The translations under genes were made by a program, and so were the position numbers. Below, piece after piece: positions 34,401 to 45,689 of a DNA stretch of 64,000 nucleotides (position 1 is the first letter of the stretch; every line of letters begins with the position of its first letter). The stretch spans positions 3,016,235 through 3,080,234 of the forward strand of contig OX419336.1 in assembly GCA_948470475.1 (NCBI GenBank), read 5' to 3'. Source of the stretch: Galaxea fascicularis (taxonomy: Eukaryota; Cnidaria; Anthozoa; Scleractinia; Euphylliidae). The notes beneath the pieces were generated by a model. That model made no database searches. It saw only the letters and a program-made list of their open reading frames with translations, and had not been told where the DNA came from.

Positions 34401-37400
34401 GAAGAGAGCATAACAACTTGGATGAAGAATGAGGTCAGTAATTTGTTGAGTGGATTTTGTTTTTAAACAGTTCAGTGTTGTCCTTCAAAGAGAAAATTTA
34501 ATTATTAATACCAGTATTCTGTAGGATCGTTAGCAATTTTGATTACCCCACTTAATTTACCTTACATTTAGTCTGCTTCTGTCACAGTAAGCCAATTTGA
34601 TGTTATAAAATGTTGGAAGAGTTACACGTGCTGTGATTGGTCGAATCGAATTCATTATATCTCCGATAAAGCATGCGCTCTATGTCAGGCGCATGCACTG
34701 TTGAGTTATAATGCACACTGCCTACGTCACAAGCTCGTGCGCGAGCAAATAGGTGTGAAAGCTCACTTAAGTCTCTGGGACATTTTATAAAAGAAATAAA
34801 AAACTTGTTCCTCGTACATTGTTGAGTTATTATAAGCACTTGGGAATTTTTAAGAACACTCGAGAAGTGCCAGAAGCACTCGCCTTCGGCTTGTGCTTCT
34901 CTAGGCACTTCTCTCGTGTTCTTAAAAATTCCTGCATGCTTATATAACTCAACAATGCACTTGGTGCATTTTTTATTACTTTAATAAATTTTATTACAGA
35001 CAGATGTTATGAAGTAATCTGTAACACTTGAGTTTACTTCTTTTGTAGTGGTGTAAACATTATGAACACACCTATGTTCAAACAAACTTGGTATCTCCAC
35101 TTTTGAGGCAAGTGTAGTGAGAAAAATTCTTTATTATAATTATATGATTAAGATCTTTTCATTTTCTGGTTTGTTTTTATTCCATCCAACATTTATGGTT
35201 AGTTTTTGAATTTCATGTTTAGGTGGTTACCTGAATTAGATGATCTTGTTGCTGAACTTGGCGATAAACTAGCAAACAAACAGAAACCTCGCAGGCCAAA
35301 GCCAGCCACAGGTACCCCGGTATATGTTTAATGTCATTGTAGTACGAGTGTACTGTAGCCCATGTATGCATGTAATGTTGGATGGTTTTGTGTGTTTTGT
35401 CCTGAATTATAGATATTCTCCTTAAAATCAAAAGTGCGTAAAACAGGGTTTTCAAAACGTTTTAGAGCCGTTGGAAAATTTGTGCTTTCCAACACTTCTA
35501 GACTTAAGAGGTGTTGGAAAGCACAAATTTTCTACCATTTAAACTCATTAAAAACTTTGATAAATAGTTTTTTTGTACGGTCATTGAAATATTTAGTCAT
35601 TTGGTTCATTTTAATTTACATGACTGACAGTATGGTTATTCATTTTGTGTCAATATGCATAATGTACCTCATTCTACATTTGTTTGTTAACCTGGTTTAT
35701 TCTGGTTCCAGCAGCCTTGATCTGTATGCCAATTAAGTATTACTTTTTTTAATTTCTATTTGCTTTAGAACCAAAACCTTTTAATTTGACAAAACCCAGG
35801 CCTAGAAGTGTTCCTATGCCAGAAAAGGTTGGTCCTTATAGTATACAGTGTGTACAGTGTATGATTTTATGATGATAAGTATAAACATAGTTAGTGGAGG
35901 GGTCCCCTAGCCTCCACTACCTATAGTGTAAACCTGTTTTTGTTTTTATTGTCTACATACATGTAGATACAAGTGTCAAGTGATCTTTTGACTTTTTAAT
36001 TCCCTGAACACCTTTATAAACTGTCACCACGCCCCTCCACCCCTAAACAAAAACATTGAACATTAAAAAGGTTTCTTTGGCTAATTCACAGTCTAAAGTG
36101 AGAATACACATTTTTTCTCTTTTCAGATACCAAAATTGAAAAAGCTCAGACCAGTAAGTATTTTGTGTCTTTTTATACCACCTCTGATGATATTGTGGTA
36201 CACTAGAGTTATGCTTACTAACTTTACACCATCCCACAATCACTTCCTTGTACAGTCGATGTACATGTATGTGCTATTGCATGATCATACAATCACTGTA
36301 TGCTGATTGCTTGGGGGTGGGGGTGGGGGGAACTCCCTTATATGAGCTATATACACTGTACAGCTGTAGGTATGTGCGGTGCCAAAGGGTATGTTTTTTT
36401 AGCCGTTTTGATCTGAAATAGGGTAATTAGTTTGTGCACTCAAGTCTTTGTTGAATTGGCAGTGTATTTAATGCAACCTGCTTTTTGTGTGGAATTTTAA
36501 GCACGAAACTTTGTACAGTTTTGTTCCCTACTTAATAAAAGCATAATTTTTATTATAAACATTGCCTTTAACATTGGTCTGACCTAGGGAACTGAATATA
36601 AGGCAGGGTATCAAGTAGAGTATCACATTTTTCATCAGTTCTGCAATAGGGTAGTTAAAATCACAGATTTTGGTCTGAAATAGGGTAAGGGACTGTCAGG
36701 TAGCGTGCCGCACACCCTCACCCAATTTTTCTGGAAGTATCCCGACCCCCAGAGCTGATCGTCACGTACCTTCAGTTCATTGGTAACCTCTAAATACATG
36801 TAAACTTTTAAAAAGGTTCCTCAGACCACATACCGTGCCCCAGTCGAAGAGGATGTCATGTCAAAGATTCGAGAGGAAAACAGAAGACGGGCAGAGGTAC
36901 ATGTATTAGTAATTTGATTTCTTCCTTTTTTTCTCTGTTCTCATGATGGAGGAGGTCCATGATGAATGCTTCCCCACCAAATGACTTGCAAAGACAATCA
37001 TACACTATATATGTATCTAAATTTGTTAACAAATGGCTGTAAAATAATTATGTGTACACGTAATGTACAGTAATTATAGGGGATTTCTTCAGGTTTACAA
37101 AGGAATGCTTAGTATAGCTATACCTGTACATGTGAGTGACTGAACATGCAAGGAAAATACAAGTGATGAGTGGGGTAATAATACCTTTCTAAAAAAAAAT
37201 ATTATATTAATAATATTAATATAATTTTATTATTACTATTAAGTATTTTATACCATGCCATAGGAAACACACAGCCCTGTACAATCAATACAAAGCATGA
37301 TGGGAAGGTTCACCATAATACAGCAGCTTTCCTGCATTTTGGTTGGCTATAATTTATTTTCAGTGGCATGGTATTAAAAGACACTGTTAGTGGAGATTAA

Positions 37401-37891
37401 GAGCTAACATTTGTTCTTACTTCATTGTTCTTGTTCCTAGGAGGAGCTTATCAGATCTTCCGCTCGTCAGCCATCCTGTGCCAGTGCTGAAAAATCAGAC
37501 AAAGCCAAGAGAAGAATGAGGCAGATTGTAGATGAGGAAAACTCTAAGTAAGTCTTTTATTATTATTTATATGTTTTATCTGTATCACATACTCTTACCT
37601 TCAGGGAATAGAATACAATCATTTGCGCTCTTAGTATAAATAATTGCTTAATACACCTGACCCTCCATAACTTTGAAGAGAGGAGGTCTTCCCTTAGATC
37701 TTTTTTGGGCGTGAAGGGCTGTGTACCCAAAAGAAAACAACAAGGTGTTAGGTTTGTTTGCATGTACAATGTATTCTCTCAACTCTGTTTGGTTTCTTTT
37801 TGTTTACAGACTACAGTTCAACAAAGTAAAAGCCCAGGAAATGCCCTCTACAATTGTGAGTTATAATCATTTAAGTGTTTCTTGTAATGTT

Positions 37892-37939
<48 letters not shown>

Positions 37940-40900
37940 TTTATTTAAGTCTCAAATCTTTCTAGCTGAGCACAGCTGCTCTACTGATTGGAGAGAATGC
38001 AAATCAACTCCACTCGAATCAAATGAAATCAAATGTTGGTTTTATGACGAGAGGGGAAAACGAGAGTACCCGGAGAAAAACCTCTCGGAGCAGAGTAGAG
38101 AACCAACAAACTCAGCCCACTTATGACGCCGAATCCGAGAATCGAACCCGGGACACATTGGTGGAAAGCGAGCACTCTTACCACTGCGCCAACCCTGCTC
38201 CTGTTTAAGACCAATGATAAAAGCTACAGTGCATGATTTTGTTTGAGTCTGCGGTTCCCTATTCAAGGCAAACTGGTTACGTCTCAGTACTGTACAACTT
38301 TTGCTTTTTGTAATCATCACTTCCTTTCTCTCTCTCAGAACGGTAACATTCCCATCAAATTGAATGCCGCTACAATAATGAGGGAAGGCGTACTGTTTCG
38401 AAAGAAAGAAGAAGAAGAGTTACAAAGGTAATTAAAATAAGTTGTTTCTTGATAGTTTTGGTCGTGCTGTCGCACTTGTTGTAGTTGGTGTCATTGTTGC
38501 TGTTCTTGAAAGAAAATTTGGAACAATCTGTTACTGTACATGAATGCCCTCGACGATATTTTGTGTACAAAATTCCTCAGACTGTTAATTTTTTTGTTTG
38601 CAGGTTGTCGGAGTATGAAAAAGGTGGAAGAGATACGTCTGAATTTATGAAGTGGCAAGAAACAACAAGAAAGGTTTGGTAAAACCTTCAAAGACAAAAC
38701 ATGCATGTGGTTGTGTTGATCAGATAATTGGGAAACAATAACTTTGTGATCCTGTATTTCACTCACGCTTTGGTTATTTATTGAAGTGCTTAAATCGATG
38801 TTTGTTCTGTGTTCTTCTGCAGAAAGATCTCGAAAAAAAGTGGGCAGAAATCGAGAAGAGAAGATTGGTGAGTATGTGTTTAGGAAAAAACGTTGTTCTA
38901 AACCGATAGTTGTTCACTTTTGATTTCATCTGACCCAGGAGATATTTACAGTGTTCGTTTCTTTGCTTTGTGCTGTTGTTTGTTTGAATTTGCTGTGTTA
39001 TTTATGTCCATGTATTTGAATTTACTTTAGGACGGAAAACTGAGCTATGAAGAGGCGATTCTTGCACGACAGTCTCTGATAAGAGACAACCAGCAAAGGG
39101 TGATGGAGATGAAAGAGGAGGTTAGTTCAGAATCTTCTTTGGACACTTAATTTTTCATTGCATACAATCTACTGGCACTTGTGGACTTCGTGTGAAAGAA
39201 GTCGATAAATTTTACGTTGGTCGTTCTTCGAACGCAACGTTTGAAAGGAGCGTGAGTCTTGAGAGACTTAGAGCGGTCGTGGCACATTGTCAAGCGCCAA
39301 AATTCACGCGTCGTGCGTGGGGGGTAGCACTTTCGAGGCGTTCGTGTCCCATAACGTGAATTTCAAGAAAGGACGACTGTTTTGCAGGTTGCTTAAGATA
39401 AAGGTCAATGTGAGTTGCATTTTCGTAATTTTCATATACCTACACTTGGTTCACGTTGCATACCTTTGGCCTTTCAAACAAGTGTGTAATACTTGGTGAT
39501 TTTGTGCCCCTTTTTCAGTTTTTTAAGGCTCGAATAACATTCTGAGAGAATAAAATTCCAAGTATAAAGGACAGCTTGTTCACAGACAGCTCTTGTTTCA
39601 GTAGACTTCGCCGCCCTATCGAATACAATTCTAATTCTGTTTCAAGTTGTTGAATGATTTGCATTTGTTCTGCTGACAGACCAGGGACATGATGCAAAAG
39701 CATTTTGAGAGGAAATCTAGGGAAGGAGAAGAAATGAGGTAACTGGTCGCTTCGCTGGAAGAAATGCACTGTTACTAAGTTTCTATTGTCTGTGTATTAC
39801 ATCACCCGCCACGTGTGCTGCTTAATTCTTTATTTTCAGGAAACTCATCAATGTTTGTATTTGTTTGTTTGTTTGTTTTTTCTCAGAAAACTCGTCGAGC
39901 AAACTATGATGGATCATGAAAACACGAAAGAAGCTCGACGGAAACTACAAGAGTACAAACAAAGGCTGGGTGAGAAATTATTTTTACGACATCATCACCA
40001 TTATCATTGCCCGGAGTCCTTTTCTCGTTTTGCAAAACCGCAAAATTACTTGTTGTTCCGTTTTAACTAACCACTGGGGTTTGTTTGCTTATTTCAGTTC
40101 AGGAAGTCAGCAAAGAAAGTCAAGAACTGATGCGTAAAGCTCTGGAAGAGGTAACAAAATTATACTTACAACAATTCGTTGCTCGGAAGTTTTGACCAAC
40201 AGCAGTTTTCACGTTTTAAACTGTTTTCTTTTTCAAAGGCTGAAGAAGAAATGAGGCAAAGAGTGGCGTTAATCGCAAAGATACGAGCCATAGAAAGTGT
40301 ACCAGTCATCAGATTTAAGGTATGGAAAGCAAACTACACAAAGTTTTGCAATGTACGAAGTTCCGTTCTGTCATTTGAGTTATCACCTTAGTTAACCACC
40401 CTGAGAGATCTCACTTACCAAACTTCCACAAACCTACATTAGCACGTTTATCAATTTCATCGGAAGTTCACCACCCAACATTTTCTGCTAAGAATTTATG
40501 GATAATCCACCCTGCTGTTATCAGTTTTCGATCAGAAGCAAATAACTAATGCTAAGTTTTATGCTTCCGTTTTAAGCTAACTAAGCGACCCTGGCTCCCA
40601 CTCCTCACCCCCATAGCTCGTACCATTTGGAAATAATTTCTTTTTTCATGGAATAACGTCTTTCTCGTTCTTCTAGCATGTGGATCTCACCGAGAGCTCA
40701 GGGGCTGGTCTCCTAAATGAGATGTCAGTAGCAGAGGTAATATTTAAAATTATTTTGGATGGACGTGCGGAAATGTACGGATGTAACTAAATAAGATGAA
40801 AAAATAGCACCACAAAGTGCAAAGTGAAGAGGATTTTAAGCGTAAACATGCCATTTCCACATTGTATCTCTCTCCAAGAAACTTGTCTATTTTACAAAAC

Positions 40901-43645
40901 ATGCGTGGCCGAGTTTCTTCCTCCAGCCATCATCGACTTCAGTCCCAATCTATTGTACGACTGCCGGTGCCCGTGTCGCCGCTGTAAGCTTTAGGCTTTT
41001 TTTGTGGTGAATCCCAATATTGTGTACACTTCGCCAGTCACCCACAGTTGGCGCCTGGTATTATGCATGGAGCCAGTCATATAGACTTAGAATGCTCAAA
41101 ACCCGCTGGAAAAAGTCGTCCTGTTTGAATTCTTGTTTGATTTCTTCCTGTTTGTTTTCCTTCTTAGCTGCGCGAAAGATTAGCGTTACTTAAAATAGCT
41201 GAAAAAGAAGAAGAAGAGGAGAAAAGAGATAGCATCCTGAAATCCAAAGTGGTGAGTCTGGAACAGTGAACTGTTTTCAGAATTTTCCTATCAGGGTCTC
41301 CTTCCTGGGCCCGAAATCTATTTCAAGGCTAAGTTTTCACATAGTCTCCACCTTAAAAATGTGAACACGATGACAAGTTAAACGGGTACCTTGAAGGTTT
41401 TTTACGGACATACTCTTCGGGGGCTGTAACTTGTAGAGCCTTTCGAGGAAACTAGTCCCAGTGTGCTTAGCACAGTTTCTTCGCAAAGCGAAAACCCAAG
41501 AAGTTACTCTGACAAATCACAGTAAACGTAAACAACACAATGAACCAATCCAAATTGGAAGCAACCATACGCCAATGGTGTGAAGGGCGGGAAAAACTTT
41601 GACAAGTGTCTCTACGTCTTTTGCATGGATTAGTGAAAATTATGCTTCATCTCCCTGTATGTAAGTTGCCATGCATGCAAAACGTGCAAAATCTTTTCAG
41701 TAACTGACTCGTGAAACGTACCAGTTGGGGTCTGGCTAAACTAGGAAACAAGTGTGAACAGGCCCTTTAGGCCTGTTCACACTCAGTCATTTAGATCAAT
41801 CCAAAAAAGATCGATCTCGGATCAATCCGAGACCACCTCCCGAGGCGTTCTAATTTAGATCGATCTCGGTCCTTTTCAAAGTGTTCATACTCGGGTCATA
41901 AAATACTCGGATCGATCCGAGATCGATCTAACTAGTAAATCTGAACGGCCCCATGTTTCCTAGTTTAGCTAGGCCCTAAAGTGCAAAAGTGTGGGATGTA
42001 TTTGTTCTGGATTAATTTTTCAGGAAAAAGACCAGTTTCTCATGGACACTTTGGAAACAATCGCCAAACATCGAGCACACAAAGGAAAAGAGGCAGCAAT
42101 CCAGTGAGTGACTTTTCATTTGTGCTTTTATGGAATATCCCACAACCTTCTGTGATATTGAACGCAACATTCCTCCCATAAATAAATACATGTAACAGGC
42201 CTGAATTATAACATTTTGGAAGAACAGTCTAGAACATGCTTTAAAGAGGGAGATACGATATTCTTTATAGTTTGGATTTTCCCGAATTAGCGAGACGGGC
42301 CTGAAAGGAAGCATAAGTAATCGTTTATATTGTGTCCCTGATAGGCTGAAAGAAAAAAAGCGCGAAGTGAAACCTGTGGTTAAAGACGCAAAATTACAAG
42401 AGCTACAACAAAAGTTGGAGGCCAAGAAGGCAGGTAAGTAGTTGATCAAGGTGTCACTTGTAAAGGTGCATTTCATTCCAGCTGAGCAAGAAGAAGATTT
42501 AAGAGATGAACACGTGAGACAAATTCGGAAGCCAAAGCACAAAAAAACACACCCATCAGGGCAGCAGATGGCTGCTTGGCTTATGGAGGGACGTGCTCCC
42601 AGTGAAAGATTTCAAGCATTTCGTATTAGATACTGTGCAGTCTCTTCAACAGTTGTTGCTTCGGGAGATTCCAGTGTTGTGAAGACGTGCACTCGCAAGT
42701 ATCACTCTAGTCGTTCAACCTACCTTTTCCTGTATCAGGTGATTAAAAGTGTTGTTGTCGTACGATTTTCCACAGAGCGAAAGAAGGAAAGTGAAAAGCT
42801 GGCCGTGGCTCCAAAAAAGAGTTCAGCGAGAAGACAAAAGGCCTTACAAGCGGAAAAGGTTGGTGTTAAACAGGATCAGGTGCCAGATTCACGAAGCTCT
42901 GCTATAAGTTAAGATGGATCCTAAGTATTATTTTCTAACAAAAGGCTATTGATATCAAAACAATGGGCTATTGTGAAAAACAATACTTAGGATACATCTT
43001 AACTTAGGAGGACTTCGTGAATCAGGCTCCAGGTCTTCAACTGACCTAAATCCTCAAATCAAGGCATTTACAATAACAGAGAGAATCACAAATACGAAGA
43101 CTCTTATTCTTATAAACGTTTTTCCTGTTGTGGGACTCTTACCATCCGCGAAATTGGATGTAAGTAATTTGATTTAAAACAGTTTTCCAGATCGCTTTGG
43201 CAATGGCCTGTGTAGCCAGCACAGAAAGAGAAGAGGGAGGGGAGATTTGCGAGCGAGAGCGAGAAGGGTGAAATCGACTACGTTATGGATAGTTTCAAAG
43301 TTAAACTCGCCTCTCTCTCCCCTCCCTTTCGCGCTCGCGAATCTCCCCTTTCGGCGCCGTCCACGAAGACTGTTCACAAGGACAGTGATAGGATCAATAA
43401 CTTCACTTTCAACTAATTTAGTAACTTCGCATACTTCAGTCCAACTAGCCGGCATACCATTGTTGGATTACACAGTTCATTTGTTGACCATGTTGACGCT
43501 CAAATTGTTCTTATTTTAGGCGGCTTTGGAGAAAATGAGGTGGAGAGAACTTGAAGAAACGAGGGAGAAGGCGGCCAAACTACGAGGCGACGGACAAGCA
43601 AGTAGGAACTCAGCTGGAGTCCGCCCTGTTACGACATTGAGGTAG
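31408..43645 (+). CDS. CFAP99: Cilia- and flagella-associated protein 99
   Basis: Twenty-six exons join in phase to 653 residues: 31408-31515, 31620-31694, 32081-32150, 32846-32940, 34380-34433, 35049-35107, 35223-35311, 35769-35827, 36127-36153, 36816-36896, 37441-37547, 37810-37855, 38339-38427, 38604-38673, 38823-38867, 39031-39120, 39680-39738, 39887-39969, 40098-40150, 40239-40319, 40677-40736, 41168-41251, 42024-42103, 42345-42433, 42776-42858, 43520-43645. Residues 1-180 form a globular part with VEILDSFNP, WMKNE and LLRWLPELDDL. Then comes the signature PFNLTKPRPRSVPMPEK with KIPKLKK, and after about residue 210 a long charged, probably coiled-coil region. I recognised CFAP99 from the LTKPRPR region and overall order, by memory. 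It is expected in motile cilia. The intron after exon 6 has a GC donor (GAG|GCAAGT). The exon 2 donor (AAG|GTCTTT) is weak. Exon 9 is only 27 bp. Many introns carry MITEs. Confidence 0.83.
31926..32062. mobile_element. MITE family M1, copy A
   Basis: Left aactttggaaagattttctgca...gccccatac and right gtatggggctctgcggaaatcttgccataactt are inverted repeats. It is related to the copies at 32404-32572 and 53640-53812. It ends about 19 bp before CFAP99 exon 3. Confidence 0.65.
32404..32572. mobile_element. MITE family M1, copy B
   Basis: It shares the acacagccccatacattaat core and its inverted partner with copies A and C; the ends are more diverged. It lies in CFAP99 intron 3. Confidence 0.6.
32961..33729. 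mobile_element. TTAA-flanked non-autonomous transposon in CFAP99 intron 4
   Basis: Ends GGTGGCCGAACACAGTTTT and the exact complement (19 bp) are flanked by TTAA at 32957-32960 and 33730-33733, 769 bp in total. No coding frame of substance is present. The TTAA duplication and GG-start match the element in haspin intron 9. The left flank starts 17 bp after the exon 4 donor. Confidence 0.8.
34818..34957. repeat. Fold-back repeat in CFAP99 intron 5
   Basis: cattgttgagtta.tataagca...ttcttaag-type arms mirror each other around a ttcggc turn, over about 140 bp. The upstream 200 bp has more gttgagttataatgca-type sequence, so a larger repeat may be involved. Confidence 0.6.
35474..35532. repeat. Near-perfect hairpin in CFAP99 intron 7
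   Basis: A 22-bp perfect inverted repeat starts GAAAATTTGTGC. It can extend to about 28 pairs with two wobbles, closing on a 7-base loop (agactta). It has the size of a microRNA precursor, but no mature sequence is recognised. It could also be a small MITE remnant. Confidence 0.55.
37893..37938. repeat. TAA microsatellite tail of SINE
   Basis: About 15 TAA/AAT units lie at the 3' end of the minus-strand SINE at 37941-38203, probably its tail or target. Confidence 0.9.
37941..38203 (-). mobile_element. tRNA-derived SINE in CFAP99 intron 12
   Basis: On minus the head starts ggagcagggttggcgcagtg. It has an A-box-like TGGTAAGAGTG (near 38172-38182) and a B box GGTTCGATTCTC (38138-38149), then a body shared with the SINE at 1441-1628 and a TAA tail. 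It is not a functional tRNA. Confidence 0.75.
41519..41605 (+). repeat. CCAATC-type dispersed repeat, partial copy
   Basis: gtaaacgtaaac...atgaaccaatc...ggaag...gggcgggaaaa blocks match the repeat at 44165-44345 in order. It lies in CFAP99 intron 22. Confidence 0.45.
41727..41980. mobile_element. Nested fold-back MITE in CFAP99 intron 22
   Basis: Outer ends ggctaaactaggaaaca and tgtttcctagtttagc are inverted. Inside, gtgtgaacaggcc and ggcctgttcacac form a second palindrome next to a gatcgatctcgg-rich core that is itself mirrored. One element inserted in another is the simplest reading. Confidence 0.65.
42877..43033. mobile_element. Fold-back MITE after CFAP99 exon 25
   Basis: gattcacgaag...taagttaagatg.atcctaagtatt on the left mirrors the right arm ending cttcgtgaatcaggc. 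It starts 19 bp beyond the exon 25 donor. Confidence 0.7.
43220..43360. repeat. Inverted repeat in CFAP99 intron 25
   Basis: gaggggagatttgcgagcg and the later cgctcgcgaatctcccc are inverted partners about 80 bp apart. The open frames on both strands here are by-products. Confidence 0.5.
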
Positions 43646-45689
43646 AAGAAAACACTTGTTGCCTTGAATGCATTTTAGTTCTCAAATGAATGTTCACACA
43701 TTAGAATTTCGTCCACATTGCCTGAAGTAAGAACCACTTCATATTTGACTCAAAGATTGTTGTGCTTTGAGACTGATAACAATTTATACCTATATTTAAC
43801 GTTTGTCTCGCTAAATATCCGCGTTGATGTGAATTACAATCGACATCAAAGTGAGTTTATCTCGAGAAAATAGATTTAAACACTGTGTTTCCAAGGGAAG
43901 TACACTTGATAGCTTTCATTTGAATTATGTTACCAAGCCTCGTAATTAGAACCAGGTTAAAGGAATTTGGGTTGATTATTTAGTCATATTTTAAGGACAC
44001 CCGTTTGTCTCTTGATGGGATGATTAACGTTTAGTTTTCCTTTTTCCCACAGAAATCAACGGACGGCTACGAGGATCGCGTCCTAGATACAAACGCATTA
44101 TTTAAATTGTTAGAATGTTCACGTGGTTTTCAGTTGAGTGTCGTAAGACCAAAACCAAAGCAATTACTTCGACCAAACACAAGAAACGTAAACAGTTCAG
44201 TGAACCAATCAGAATGTGAAGTAATTAACGCAACCGGCGCCAAGCGCGGGAAAATGCCTGCTTGCAACTAGCGATTGGTTGTGGTTTTACCTTTCACTGG
44301 CTGAGAAAGTGGCGCGAGTTTTGTCAACCAATCACAGCGCTCTTTCTATGTTGTCTGTATTTTCAAAATAAAGTTAACAGATGAGCTACTTTACTGTAAA
44401 TATATTGAGTGTTTTTTCGTTGTATATCTTCGGCTTGTTTTGTGGTCAGTGTCAAGGATGAAACCGCCAGAAATAACTTTCTAGGGCACTTAAACACATT
44501 GCTTTTGTTTACATTTTTTGATGTCATCGAGATTCAAAACTTCCATTAACGCTCATTTAAGATAATTTTTAAATTCATACTTTGATACTTTGTTTTCTTT
44601 CGGCTTGAAATTATGTTTGTGGAGTGTTTATGGAATTTGAAGCTGGCTAAATCTTTCCTTTTCGACTGTGAGTTACGGGACGTTTTCCAGTTAAAAATGA
44701 ACGTTGGATTGTGAAGGTATGGGAAGTGCAAATTTCCTCTATTTCCTAAGCTTACGAAAGTGCATGAGTTGTCCAAATATTATTGGTTGGAAATCGTATA
44801 TGACAATAAGCCTGTCATTGAGAGCTTTGAGTTCTGCCTGTAACGAAATGAGTGAAGATCTTCAATAAACGCCATGTTTCTGAACGAAGGTCGGATCCAC
44901 CACTTGTTAAAAGATCCCGGAAGGTAACAGGGCACCTCTCACTAATGCAACCGCGGAGCTAATTCCCCACAAGAGCTCCTGATACACAGTACTTCATACC
45001 TGCATATTTAATACCAGCGGTAAATGGATATCTTTTCCTGTTTAAGTTCCCCAGTTTGAAAGGTGAACGTCATTTGTAATCTGCAGACGTAATAGAAATT
45101 AGAAAGAATACTCTCAAAAACTGAGATTATTCTTAATACTAGGAGGGAAGTGACATTAATTAGTAGCCAGCAAAATTCGTTGAGTAAATTTTTAGCAGGT
45201 GTTTTTATAAACTTCCTCCTAACGTCTGAACTAACTTCTGTTACACGGTTGAAGCCGATATTTTAGAATCATACTCGGTTGGGCTTTGATGACTGCGTTT
45301 GCCATCGGCCTTATCGGCTTCTCCATGCAGGTATTACACCAACCATTATCTTGCATTCTAGTTACGAGTTGAAGCAGTTTTTTTGTCAGACGGTCTCCAT
45401 TTCCACCAAGTTTGGTTCTGTAAATATTACCCGACCGCGGTAATGTGTTGTGTTGTCAAAACATAAATTCATGTCTGATGCCACAAATTCAAAAAATGTA
45501 TGCCCTTCTGCAAAGGATTCATGGGCTTACTAGACAATGCTTTGTTTCGGCATAACGGAAACTACTGAATGAATGTTAGAAAGCTATTTGGCGTTTCAAG
45601 AGATTGGATGCATTCGTTTAGGACTAATCTGTTTATTATTGTTTTTATTGTTATTATATTATTATTATTATCATTATCTTTGTTTAACA
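43646..45689. other. CFAP99 3' flank, no gene recognised
   Basis: AATAAA near 44368 is a candidate poly(A) signal, about 720 bp after the stop. Apart from the repeat at 44165-44345 and an ATT run at about 45650-45680, nothing was recognised. Confidence 0.4.
44165..44345 (+). repeat. CCAATC-type dispersed repeat
   Basis: Contains gtgaaccaatcagaatgtgaag, ccggcgccaagcgcgggaaaa, gattggttgtggttt and gtggcgcgagttttgtcaac. The same blocks recur reversed at 58470-58625, in part at 41519-41605, and the last block at 57691-57720. Confidence 0.6.

Noticed and set aside
42442..42912. 156-codon plus frame
   Set aside because: It reads through CFAP99 intron 24 into exon 25; only the 42776-42858 part is coding in the spliced gene.
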